From the NCBI RefSeq assembly GCF_018417535.1, contig NZ_CP070978.1, positions 1,364,001 to 1,428,000 on the forward strand: a stretch of 64,000 nt of DNA, given 5' to 3'. This stretch comes from Burkholderia pyrrocinia (GTDB lineage: Bacteria; Pseudomonadota; Gammaproteobacteria; Burkholderiales; Burkholderiaceae). Position 1 is the stretch's first letter, and every line of letters starts with the position of its first letter. The notes beneath the pieces were generated by a model, which was given only the letters and a program-made list of their open reading frames with translations, ran no database searches and was not told the origin of the DNA. The position numbers and the translations under genes are program-made. Below, piece after piece: positions 48,622 to 56,819 of this stretch.

Positions 48622-49863
48622 ATGACCATTACCGTGCTTCAAGGCGGCAACGTTCTCGACCTCGAACGAGGCGTGTTGCTCGAACATCATCATGTCGTGA
48701 TCGACGGCGAGCGGATTGTCGAAATCACCGATCGACCGGTGGATTTTCCGAATGCTCAGGTGATCGACGTGCGCGGCAAGACCGTGATGCCGGGGTTCAT
48801 CGATTGTCACGTGCACGTGCTCGCTTCGAATGCGAATCTCGGCGCAAATGCGGTGCAGCCGAATATTCTCGCGGCGATCCGGTCATTGCCGATTCTCGAT
48901 GCGATGTTGTCGCGTGGGTTTACCAGTGTGCGGGATGCCGGGGGGGCGGATTGGGGGTTGATGCAGGCGGTCGAGACGGGGCTGGTTTCGGGGCCGCGGA
49001 TTTTTCCGTCGGGGAAGGCGTTGTCGCAGACCGGCGGGCATGGGGATTTTCGGCCTCGGGGGGATTTGCTGGAGCCCTGTTCGTGCTGTTTTCGGACGGG
49101 GGCGATTGCGCGGGTCGTGGATGGCGTTGAAGGTGTGCGGCTCGCCGTGCGCGAAGAGATTCAGAAAGGCGCGACGCAGATCAAGATCATGGCTTCCGGT
49201 GGGGTTGCTTCGCCGACTGATCCGATTGCCAACACGCAGTATTCGGAGGACGAGATTCGGGCCATCGTCGATGAAGCCGAAGCCGCGAATACTTATGTGA
49301 TGGCGCATGCGTATACGGGGCGGGCGATTGCGCGGGCTGTGCGATGCGGGGTAAGGACGATCGAGCACGGGAACCTCGTGGATGAAGCAGCCGCGAAGCT
49401 CATGCATGAGCATGGGGCGTTTGTGGTGCCTACGCTTGTTACTTATGACGCGCTTGCAAAACATGGAGCGGAGTTCGGGATGCCGGCGGACTCCGTGGCA
49501 AAGGTGGCTTCCGTGCAGCAGAAAGGACGCGAGTCGCTGGAGATCTATGCGAAGGCCGGGGTGAAGATGGGGTTCGGGTCGGATCTGCTTGGGGAAATGC
49601 ACTCATTTCAATCCGGCGAATTTCGGATTCGGGCTGAGGTGCTGGGGAATCTGGAAGCGCTCAGGTCGGCGACGACGGTGGCGGCGGAGATCGTGAATAT
49701 GACGGGGCAACTGGGCGTCGTCGCCGCCGGTGCGATTGCCGACATGGTCGTGCTCGACGGAAACCCGCTCAACGATATCGGCGTCGTGGCCGGTGAAGGC
49801 GAACACGTCGCTTATGTGCTGCAGCGCGGGCGGATCGTGAAGGCGCGGGACGGCGCGCGTTGA
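48622..49863 (+). CDS. Metal-dependent amidohydrolase (prolidase-like)
   Basis: The 413-residue enzyme is in the amidohydrolase superfamily near the Sgx/Xaa-Pro dipeptidase and imidazolonepropionase-type hydrolases. Metal ligands are visible: H63 and H65 in DCHVHV, carbamylated-lysine candidate K188 in IKIMASGG, H229 in MAHAYTG, H249 in IEHGN and D321 in GSDLL. It probably cleaves an imported amide or N-acyl compound; the substrate is not known. Codon use is unusually rich in GGG/TTG for this window. Confidence 0.92.
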   Translation: MTITVLQGGNVLDLERGVLLEHHHVVIDGERIVEITDRPVDFPNAQVIDVRGKTVMPGFIDCHVHVLASNANLGANAVQPNILAAIRSLPILDAMLSRGFTSVRDAGGADWGLMQAVETGLVSGPRIFPSGKALSQTGGHGDFRPRGDLLEPCSCCFRTGAIARVVDGVEGVRLAVREEIQKGATQIKIMASGGVASPTDPIANTQYSEDEIRAIVDEAEAANTYVMAHAYTGRAIARAVRCGVRTIEHGNLVDEAAAKLMHEHGAFVVPTLVTYDALAKHGAEFGMPADSVAKVASVQQKGRESLEIYAKAGVKMGFGSDLLGEMHSFQSGEFRIRAEVLGNLEALRSATTVAAEIVNMTGQLGVVAAGAIADMVVLDGNPLNDIGVVAGEGEHVAYVLQRGRIVKARDGAR

Positions 49864-50018
49864 GACGTCGTTTGCGCGCGCACGCTGACATTCAAGTCAT
49901 CGCTTGAATCCGGATGCATTCGATTGTTTCGACACGCGTGGCGCGGCCTCACGTGCCTTGCGGTCGTGACAGTTGTTGAAGGTGGCTGTGAGCGCGAATC
50001 GCACTATTCGAGACCATG

Positions 50019-50100
50019 GCCGGGGCAGTTCGCCCCGGCAGTCAGTCGCGTTCGTGCAAAGCTTTCGATGCACCCGCAAGGGCCGCGCAAAGCGGCCCTT
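50019..50100 (+). ncRNA. Structured intergenic segment with two strong hairpins (small RNA or bidirectional terminator)
   Basis: GCCGGGGC/GCCCCGGC (5-base loop, 50019-50039) and AAGGGCCGC/GCGGCCCTT (5-base loop, 50078-50100, then GCTGTTTATTT) lie between the convergent amidohydrolase and SymE-like genes. The second looks like a plus-strand terminator but is over 200 bp from the amidohydrolase stop. An independent small RNA ending there is possible; evidence is structural only. Confidence 0.3.
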
Positions 50101-50105
50101 GCTGT

Positions 50106-50393
50106 TTATTTCGCCTCGTCTTCCTGGGCAGCCTCGCCGTAAGGCTGCTCTCGCCAGTTCAGCGCGCTGTGGTCTGGCGTGATGGTGATCTTTCGGAGAT
50201 CAAAATTGAACTCGAGATAGACGCGATCGCCCGGTTTGAATCCGAACATCTCGAAATGCGCGTCGATGGCGCGCATCCATCGCATGTACGGTTGGCCATC
50301 CTGCGGAAGGTCAGGCTTGTTGTCGAGGGTCAGCTCAACCTCGGGGTACAGTTTGCGCTTCTTGGGACGTGACTTACTATAGGCGTTAGCCAT
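50106..50393 (-). CDS. SymE-like (AbrB-fold) toxin-family protein
   Basis: The 95-residue product from ATG 50393 (GGAGTCGGAA ribosome site) has a basic start (SKSRPKKRKLYPEVELTL) and a core PYMRWMRAIDAHFEMFGFKPGDRVYLEFNFDLRKITIT. This resembles SymE, whose AbrB-like fold gives ...GF..G..V.V......ITI. SymE acts as an RNA-linked toxin in E. coli and is controlled by an antisense RNA. A longer frame to 50588 is open, but its first 65 residues look non-coding. The family call is tentative. Confidence 0.65.
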   Translation of the reverse strand: MANAYSKSRPKKRKLYPEVELTLDNKPDLPQDGQPYMRWMRAIDAHFEMFGFKPGDRVYLEFNFDLRKITITPDHSALNWREQPYGEAAQEDEAK

Positions 50394-50798
50394 TTCCGAC
50401 TCCTGCATTGAGTTGGTGGTGGTCAGCGGGTCGTATGGGTTGCCGCCCATGCGGCCCGCGCTTTTTGTTGCCGTGGATTTCTCTACTCTCTCCCCCTTCG
50501 CTGCGTCTTGTTGGGCAAGACGGATTTTTCGACCATCGGTGCGAAGGGTGCTGCGACCAACTCCGATGGGCGAGAAGCAAGGCTTCATGACCAGTGTAGT
50601 CGCGCTGGCATCTCAGAAATGGGGAGTTGGGGGGGATTGGCCGTTAGGCAGAGGGATGGGCGGGATGCGGGATTGAGGCATCCTCTGTGCCCTTCGAGTC
50701 GCTAAGGCTGGCCGGTTCTGGGCCATTTCAATCGTGGGAAACGGCGACCCTGAACTGCCCTTCGAATCGACCGTAAGCGGTCATCCATCGACCGATCG
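50394..50798. other. Non-coding gap with no clear gene
   Basis: About 400 bp between two minus-strand genes. Short open frames here have no ribosome site or recognisable pattern. 50700-50800 holds a GC-rich stretch containing TGGCCGGTTCT that recurs at 52359. A CGCTTTTTGTT run lies near 50465. Confidence 0.4.
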
Positions 50799-51335
50799 CT
50801 AGCGCCGGGTGCTGCGATACGTGACGACCCCGTGAAAGCCGACCTCCGCAAGGTCAATCACGAGTTGCTTGGCCGATGCTACGTCCTTCGTCTCGATCAC
50901 GGTCTCACGCGCCGCAAGACATCGATCGACTGAATTCTTTGCCTCCGCGAGACCCATGTGTGAATGCTGGCGAATCAACCGCGTCGCTTGAACCTTATTC
51001 GCCCCGGCCGACCATCGCGTTAGACGAATCTGCGACTCTTCATATCCGTTAGGATCTCCGCACGCACGGTAGGCTTGGATGGACTCGGTAATTGGCCTGT
51101 GATAGCTGACGGAAATGGCCCAGCCATCGTCCCGGCTGACAAACAATGGTGCATTTCCCGCCAGGCTATCCCGAACGTCACCTGTCTCAAGGAAACGCGA
51201 TGATTGATAATAGAAGACCCAACCGACATCGAACTCACGGGTTGCCGCATCGATGATGGTAATGCCGACCGCCCCGGCCAAAGATGAGAGGGTGCGGCGA
51301 GCCTGTTGCATCGCTTGTTCAAACGTCCAACTCAT
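50799..51335 (-). CDS. Imm35/YrhB-type immunity protein fused to an L7/L12 C-terminal-like module
   Basis: The 178-residue product starts MSWTFEQAMQQARR. Residues about 35-75 read WVFYYQSSRFLETGDVRDSLAGNAPLFVSRDDGWAISV, the pattern of Imm35 immunity proteins (YYQS..YLE.GD...LAGNAP..V). The C-terminal part, ATRLIRQHSHMGLAEAKNSVDRC and later AKQLVIDLAEVGFHGVVTY, follows the ribosomal L7/L12 C-terminal pattern (LIR..T.LGLAEAK..V...A...L...GA.V). No toxin gene is adjacent, so it looks like an orphan immunity gene, perhaps against incoming T6SS/CDI toxins. Domain calls are by eye. Confidence 0.7.
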   Translation of the reverse strand: MSWTFEQAMQQARRTLSSLAGAVGITIIDAATREFDVGWVFYYQSSRFLETGDVRDSLAGNAPLFVSRDDGWAISVSYHRPITESIQAYRACGDPNGYEESQIRLTRWSAGANKVQATRLIRQHSHMGLAEAKNSVDRCLAARETVIETKDVASAKQLVIDLAEVGFHGVVTYRSTRR

Positions 51336-51562
51336 GTCGAGGCCATTCAGGACAGTAGGGAGTTTGCAAGTGTAGCAGCGGCTATTTTCGCCTTGATTGT
51401 CAGCAATTTAGGTCATTATGCCGAGTGGCTACTCATGGCCGAGCGAAAAGCTTGCTCTCCCTTAACGGATCGGTTGCAGCAACTGAGAGCCCAGCGCACC
51501 ACGCGACCGGCCTGACTCAAGCCCCGCACCCAGCACGACTTGAGACCCCAATGGGGCGATGA

Positions 51563-51946
51563 TCAGAGATCTCCACGCACTTCACCGGTTCCCAGCGCGC
51601 TACGCTGCCGGTTGACTTCCGCCCAAAGCTCATCGCTGTCGTCATTGCGCAGCACGACCATCCAGTCGAGTTGATTGTCCGTCACGCCGAAGTATTCCAG
51701 GATTTCCCGGCGAACCGCATCGACGAATTGCGCGTATTCCGGGGTTGCCTGGGCCTGCGCGTGCAAGGCGTCGTATGCTGCATCGTCCGCGCCGCCGCCG
51801 TGCTCGTCGATATAGCGCGAGATCCACTGGTCTCGTTCACGGTCGTAATCGGCCTCGGCACGCATCGCTTGCACAGCCGTGTAGAAATCCAATTGGGCAA
51901 ACGCGGCGATCGCCGCCGTTGTCGCCTCGTCGAATGTAGTCGTCAT
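51563..51946 (-). CDS. Acidic small protein of unknown function
   Basis: The 127-residue product (ATG 51946; alternative ATG 51967) is strongly acidic, with DFYTAVQAMRAEADYDRERDQWISRYIDEHGGGADDAAYDALHAQ and DAVRREILEYFGVTDNQLDWMVVLRNDDSDELW. It has no signal or membrane segment and no Cys. It follows in the same orientation as the Imm35-like gene and is likely part of the same accessory set, perhaps an immunity or antitoxin protein, but the family is unknown to me. Confidence 0.6.
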   Translation of the reverse strand: MTTTFDEATTAAIAAFAQLDFYTAVQAMRAEADYDRERDQWISRYIDEHGGGADDAAYDALHAQAQATPEYAQFVDAVRREILEYFGVTDNQLDWMVVLRNDDSDELWAEVNRQRSALGTGEVRGDL

Positions 51947-52481
51947 TTCATCTCTCATGTCGGTCATGGCACATCATCGCATGGGCCGCACCGGGGCAGA
52001 TGCCTCGAATCCGGACGGTGCAACACGCCGCCTGGCGCCGACGTTTGCGCCAGAGCAAAGGCACTATGATCGGGAGGTTCACGCCTTCCAGTGGGCCTCT
52101 CATCGGGGACGCCCGGGCAACAGGACGCTCATTTTGCTGCACGGCAAGCACAGCGATGAAAACAACCGGGCGCGGCAGATTGCGGAACAAGTTTCGGGAG
52201 TATCGCCGCAAGCGTCACTGCGGCACTTAAGCGCCGGTGCGGGCGCTGGTCGCGAATGGCTCATGACGGCCGAACCGGACTCCGTCGGGTACCTCCCCGG
52301 TGGTCCGTTGGCGGCTCAAAACGACCCGAAGCGGGCCTACGTACTTGAGGGGAGGCGATGGCCGGTTCTAAGGTATAACGGTCGTGCGCACTGCACGCCT
52401 GCGGGCAGCTAGGAGCGGTCGCTGGGCGAACGGCGGTACCTACCGAAGCCCATCCTTGTATTCTCGGCGACGCATCGAACA
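51947..52481. other. Non-coding accessory segment
   Basis: About 535 bp with no convincing gene. A plus-strand frame (51957-52412) exists but lacks protein-like composition. 52250-52430 is a GC-rich degenerate stretch sharing TGGCCGGTTCT (52359-52369) with 50709-50719, suggesting old repeats or remnants of mobile DNA. Confidence 0.4.
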
Positions 52482-53330
52482 ATGGACCGACACATGGGAT
52501 ACAAATTTAAAAGCGCGGTTCTTATGGCGTATCTCTCGCATGAAGCTTCGGCGCGGTTTCCCGAGTATTTCGCCTCGGTGGCACTGGAGTTGAGCGAACA
52601 GGTCCGAGGTTACGACTTCACTGAAACAGCGCAAGACGGTCGAATCCACGTGAGGATGTTCGAACACAAACTCGAAGATGCGCAGAGATTCGTCGATTGG
52701 TCTGTCGAGATATGGAATCAAATTTGGCGTTCCGCCCACCGGTCCCGCAAGATTTCCACGGATGAGTGTCTTGCGAATACCGTGCTTCGAGACGGAGGTA
52801 CGCCTCTCGAATCTCTCCTGATCATGTTTGAAAGTTGGCACGAGGGCAGTGAGTCGGACGATGGTCCTTACCTCTCGCTGATGAAGTATCCATTTCTCGA
52901 ATTTTCGGAAGAACCATTTGCGACGATAGGGAATCTCTGTGCAGCTACTGGTTTGGCGGTTTTAGATCAGTTGATTGTGCACTTCAAGTCGAAAAACAAG
53001 GAACGTGTGTTGTACGAGTTGGGACTGGCATGGCAGTTCGCGTCGATTGCTCGTTGGAGCAACCATATGGAAATGGCCTTGTACTTCGAGATGGCGTCTA
53101 GCCGTGAGCGCATGGCGCGCGCTGCAAGAGCTCGGCATACGAAATCTCCGATCCAGATGGTGAAGCATGAGGTGCACGCACTGTGGCAGATGTGGGAGCA
53201 GTCTCCGTCAAAGTATCCAAGTGCAGCGGCCTTCGCTCGCGATATGTGCGACAAATGGCCTGACTTGCTCCATAGCGAGGTCGTTGTTGCTCGCTGGGTG
53301 CGGGACTGGAGAAAAAAGAAGGCGGGATAG
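52482..53330 (+). CDS. Protein of unknown function in accessory island
   Basis: The 282-residue product is acidic to neutral with many aromatic residues and no signal or membrane segment (YKFKSAVLMAYLSHEASARFPEYFASVALELSEQ near the start; LYELGLAWQFASIARW in the middle; a basic end WVRDWRKKKAG). The C-terminal part, AAAFARDMCDKWPDLLHSEVVVARWVRDWRK, looks like a helix-turn-helix-type domain. GC content is near 52-54%, clearly below the window norm, and codon use is relaxed, so it is probably acquired. A second possible ATG lies at 52494. I do not recognise a family. Confidence 0.65.
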   Translation: MDRHMGYKFKSAVLMAYLSHEASARFPEYFASVALELSEQVRGYDFTETAQDGRIHVRMFEHKLEDAQRFVDWSVEIWNQIWRSAHRSRKISTDECLANTVLRDGGTPLESLLIMFESWHEGSESDDGPYLSLMKYPFLEFSEEPFATIGNLCAATGLAVLDQLIVHFKSKNKERVLYELGLAWQFASIARWSNHMEMALYFEMASSRERMARAARARHTKSPIQMVKHEVHALWQMWEQSPSKYPSAAAFARDMCDKWPDLLHSEVVVARWVRDWRKKKAG

Positions 53331-53880
53331 TACCCTGCACGCAGGCTGCGCACCGAGCGAGCAACATGCACATCCTGCATGCACCGGGCTTCCACAACGC
53401 GACTCGTAGACAGACACTGACGACAAGATCAGTTCTATGAGGTCACAGGATGACAAAGATCCGAAAATCTTCGCCTCTGAAGAGACATGCAGTTCACGAC
53501 CATACGCGAAAAGTGCCTTTGATAGAGTTAATGCGTCTGTTCGCAACGGAGTCGGTTGCGGTTAGGCTAAGCGTTCTGTTATGCGCGCTGTGTGTAGAAA
53601 TCATCTTAAGCGCGTTGATGTGTTTGATACGTCTAAGCCTCGTCGCGACGCTCTTATTGACGACGAGTGAAGGCATAAAAGTGGCTCCTTGGTCGCCAGT
53701 TTATGCCTCGCACACAAAGTTTCGGATAGGCTCTATCACTTCGCAATTCCCCCGTTATGGCCCCCCCCTGATACTTTGACTATTCGGTCCGGTGCGGCCC
53801 GCGGAATTTCCCCAGCCGTCCGAGCCGAAAGCCCGGAGACCGAGATAGTCGTACAAACTGAGCAGGCCCTTCGGAGCCCA
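53331..53880. other. Low-GC spacer with one doubtful small membrane ORF
   Basis: This 550 bp stretch before the convergent DUF4435 gene contains one frame (53450-53779, 109 residues) with GAGGTCACAGG before its ATG and a hydrophobic middle (VRLSVLLCALCVEIILSAL). It may be a small membrane protein, but composition and ending are weak. 53780-53880 shows nothing. Confidence 0.35.
53450..53779 (+). CDS. Doubtful small membrane protein
   Basis: The 109-residue frame has a basic N-terminus (TKIRKSSPLKRH) and one or two hydrophobic stretches at about residues 37-70. The tail is unstructured. A plausible ribosome site precedes the start. No family is recognised, and an equally short reading on the other strand overlaps, so this is a low-confidence call. 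Confidence 0.3.
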   Translation: MTKIRKSSPLKRHAVHDHTRKVPLIELMRLFATESVAVRLSVLLCALCVEIILSALMCLIRLSLVATLLLTTSEGIKVAPWSPVYASHTKFRIGSITSQFPRYGPPLIL

Positions 53881-54807
53881 CTACACGCCGTGCGCAGCGA
53901 ATACACCGCGCACATTTCTATTCGGCGGCGGAAACTTATTCTTAAGTTTAATTAAGGTCTCATCGCCCAGCACCATCGCCCATTCTAGAGACGCCATCAT
54001 CAGCCGATTCAATTCACTGGCATCCTCCAAGCACTTATTATTGAATCCGCTGAGCTGTAGTTTAGTTGACAGAGCAGCAAGCAAATCGTGTCCGTGAAGC
54101 CTTTTCCCAATGTCGAGGCGCTCTGCACGCACTCGAATCTCATCCATGATTGGGATTATTGATTCCTGTATCTCCCTGTGCGCCGCATTCTTGCTGGCAA
54201 CCTGCTGCAAAAACGAATCCATTTTGAAATCCTTCTTCCTTGAGAAAAAGGCATTCATCTCTGGCAATGACCAACTTTTCCCCGAAATCGCGGCCCGAAA
54301 TACGCACAACTGCTCAACCATCGCTTCAATAAACGGCATTACTTCGCCCGCCTTCTCCGCCGCATCTTGTCGGCCGAGGGCAATGGAAAAAAAACGTTCG
54401 AGAACCGATTTGTTCCACATGATAATTTCAGTCGAAGTTCCTGAAGTTCTTTCAAGTGGAGGATGCGGATCGGGAATATCAAGCAGGTAGTCCAAATCAG
54501 CATCAATGAGGAATAGGATTTGATGAGTCACGTCCTTCTTTTCGAAGAAATGCGACGCCGCTGCCTGCACTCTCTGGCGCTCGCCAGACGTTAAGCCTAT
54601 TTTTTGCAGCAGATCATACGGAACATCGACCATATCAATTGGATACACCTGAACATCATTGATACCAAGGCTTTTAAGTGCGGCCCGATAAAAATCCCGA
54701 TCGTAAATTCCTTCGACATACATTTCTCGAATACTCGGCTCTCTTTTAAGCCGCTCAGCGATTTCAGGAATTTGCTTTCGATAGGAAGCGGCAAGTACTG
54801 ACTTCAT
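53881..54807 (-). CDS. DUF4435 Toprim-like effector of a PARIS-like defence operon (AriB-like)
   Basis: The 308-residue product has the DUF4435/Toprim pattern: SIREMYVEGIYDRDFYRAALKSLG with E32, and HQILFLIDADLDYLLDIPDP with acidic residues D102, D104 and D106, the likely metal-binding site. DUF4435 proteins paired with an ABC-type ATPase form PARIS, where AriB is a tRNA-cutting nuclease set free when AriA senses a phage anti-restriction protein. The start ATG 54807 is 4 bp after the ATPase stop. Low GC marks acquisition. The PARIS assignment is likely but other DUF4435/ATPase pairs exist. Confidence 0.75.
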   Translation of the reverse strand: MKSVLAASYRKQIPEIAERLKREPSIREMYVEGIYDRDFYRAALKSLGINDVQVYPIDMVDVPYDLLQKIGLTSGERQRVQAAASHFFEKKDVTHQILFLIDADLDYLLDIPDPHPPLERTSGTSTEIIMWNKSVLERFFSIALGRQDAAEKAGEVMPFIEAMVEQLCVFRAAISGKSWSLPEMNAFFSRKKDFKMDSFLQQVASKNAAHREIQESIIPIMDEIRVRAERLDIGKRLHGHDLLAALSTKLQLSGFNNKCLEDASELNRLMMASLEWAMVLGDETLIKLKNKFPPPNRNVRGVFAAHGV

Positions 54808-54811
54808 GCTC

Positions 54812-56260
54812 TTAATCTTCTTGCTCTGTTTCGTAGACTGGCGTACTGTTGCGGGCGACAATGGGATCTAATTCAACCACCCGCTCAGAGTGTTGCGTGA
54901 GTAACTCGATTGAATGCGTAGCTATAATCATTTGATTATTTGAGGCGCCGCGAATGTCATTAATTGAGTCGATCAAATTACGCTGCCACTTTACATTCAG
55001 CGATATTTCAGGCTCATCGATAATAAACAGACTGGAGCTATCACTGGCAGAAAGAATGAGGCAGAAAATAAGAAGTAGTTGTTGCTCGCCGGATGACAGC
55101 TGCTCTACATTCAATTCAACATCATTCGGACCAGTGATTCTGAAGCCACCTGGAGGAATGTACTCAATATATTTGTACGAGAAAAAAAGATTCAAACCAC
55201 GAATGAACGTCTCAATCGATCGCCGAATTGGCTCCATCGCATCAAGGCGAGCGCGTAGGGTCGCAACATATGGAACCAACAGTTCTTTAAGGATAATTTG
55301 GCTGGCACCAATAATTTTTCGCGATTTTGGAAGAACCGACTGGATATTGATTGCTGGCATCAAGCCCAGCGCCACGAATGGCCTATGACGGCGCTGCAAA
55401 AGATATAGCTCAGCCAGGAGAGATCGAAATCCTTCTCCATCCTTGGAATCTATGTCGGTATTTTGCTTGGAAATTCTTTTGAAGATTTCCGCGTAGATAT
55501 CGTTGGTGTTTTTTGACCCCGTATTCGCAGCCCGGATTATCTGACGACGAAGGTAATTCGCACTTCGTTCCATTGCGTCTTTCAAGTACTGAGCACGAAG
55601 TTTCGATATTTCCTCTTCTTCGTCTTCTTTCGATTTGTGAATGCTGGAATATGCCCACGGCTCAATAGAGTCGCTAAGCACGCGCCTATCCGTTCCCAAA
55701 AAATATGGGCGAATTCCCAAATCCGCCAGCCCATCAATGTAAGACTTATGCCTCGCTTCGCTAAAACTGCTAGCTAGAGATTCGTATGCGTGGCGATAAA
55801 CCATTGAGTCCTTGCGTGCCGAAATGCGCTCGGGAAATTTTGCGTTAAATTTCGCCGATGCTTTATTCTCTGCAACCGCCACTTCAACCCGCTCAGCGAT
55901 CAATCTCGCCCTAGTGCGTTCCGGCGCGAAAAAGTAAATGATCGCCTTTTCGCTTGGTCTTTTTATTGAGAAAATTACCGGATAGCTCGTAACTGGCCCA
56001 TCACGAACTGCGCTTACTACAGTTTCATCGGAAAGCACTACCTTAATCGATCGGAACGGAACAGCCGCAATTCGATGCAAGTGTCCCTTGTTCGGCGCGG
56101 CGGACAAAATATGGAAGAGCAACTTCTCTAGTGTTGTCTTCCCAGACCCGTTGTCGCCATAAAAGATTGCGAAATCATCTTCGCCGCGAACAGGTATCTG
56201 AAGATTATAAGTAAAAACATCGTGAAGTCGTTCTACTGTAAATTCTTTAATTTTTAGCAT
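54812..56260 (-). CDS. ABC-type AAA ATPase of a PARIS-like defence operon (AriA-like)
   Basis: The 482-residue SMC/RecF-like ATPase has Walker A GDNGSGKT at 35-42, the ABC signature LSSGEQQ at 388-394, Walker B LFIIDEPE at 411-418 and the switch His H449 in IATHS. A charged, helical insertion (about 120-360, with EDEEEEISKLRAQ) fits the sensor/coiled-coil region of AriA. It is first in a two-gene operon with the DUF4435 gene. GC is about 45%, far below the window. The ATPase call is certain; the defence role is from pairing and context. Confidence 0.85.
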   Translation of the reverse strand: MLKIKEFTVERLHDVFTYNLQIPVRGEDDFAIFYGDNGSGKTTLEKLLFHILSAAPNKGHLHRIAAVPFRSIKVVLSDETVVSAVRDGPVTSYPVIFSIKRPSEKAIIYFFAPERTRARLIAERVEVAVAENKASAKFNAKFPERISARKDSMVYRHAYESLASSFSEARHKSYIDGLADLGIRPYFLGTDRRVLSDSIEPWAYSSIHKSKEDEEEEISKLRAQYLKDAMERSANYLRRQIIRAANTGSKNTNDIYAEIFKRISKQNTDIDSKDGEGFRSLLAELYLLQRRHRPFVALGLMPAINIQSVLPKSRKIIGASQIILKELLVPYVATLRARLDAMEPIRRSIETFIRGLNLFFSYKYIEYIPPGGFRITGPNDVELNVEQLSSGEQQLLLIFCLILSASDSSSLFIIDEPEISLNVKWQRNLIDSINDIRGASNNQMIIATHSIELLTQHSERVVELDPIVARNSTPVYETEQED

Positions 56261-56819
56261 TTTTTACTGGCTCGATGTATCTTTTTTGGAACCCCGAATT
56301 TCTACCAAATTCTTTGAATGTACGTAGAAACCGATACTCGCGACATCGACTACATTTAACTCTACTCGTGATTCGTGACGAAACATTGAAGATCGCTTTT
56401 CACATCGAGGGTCGGCGCAGGAAGTGCGCACCTGTTATCTCGGAAATATGCCACAAAATGCGTCCGTATGGATACGTAACGTCTACCGCATTCGCTCATT
56501 CACATGCAGACTGGCGGAGCTCAACTCCGGTTTGAACTACCCGGGAGTCTGACAGCAGCGAAGCTGGCCACCGCCGCCGTAGGATGATGATCGCGTCAGC
56601 GGCAGCTTTGGCCGATATCAGGGGATGAGCGTCAGGCGGGTCACAAAACTGAACCGGCCGTTCAAGCGGCCATCCTGTAACTCAGACTGGCGACGGAAAC
56701 TGGCCGAATCCGGTCATCGTGATATCCCCCCGGAATGGAGCAATCCGCGTAACTAGAGGACCTATGGCCGCAATCAAGTGCATTCCCAACACGCTCTGAT
56801 GACGTCGGCGAACCGTTCC
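56261..56819. other. Non-coding right flank of the accessory island
   Basis: About 560 bp without a convincing gene. GC rises from the AT-rich left end to a GC-rich degenerate segment (56560-56800) of the kind also seen at 50.7 and 52.3 kb (here CTGGCCGAATCCGGTCAT). It may include transposon remnants; I cannot identify an insertion-sequence end or target duplication. Confidence 0.4.

Noticed and set aside
51957..52412. 151-residue plus-strand ORF in the spacer
   Set aside because: Opens inside the start region of a minus-strand gene and runs through degenerate repeats.
56275..56535. 86-residue ORF upstream of the AriA-like gene
   Set aside because: No ribosome site, no family pattern, and composition unlike coding sequence.
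56560..56810. Possible insertion-sequence end
   Set aside because: No terminal inverted repeat, target duplication or transposase fragment could be identified.
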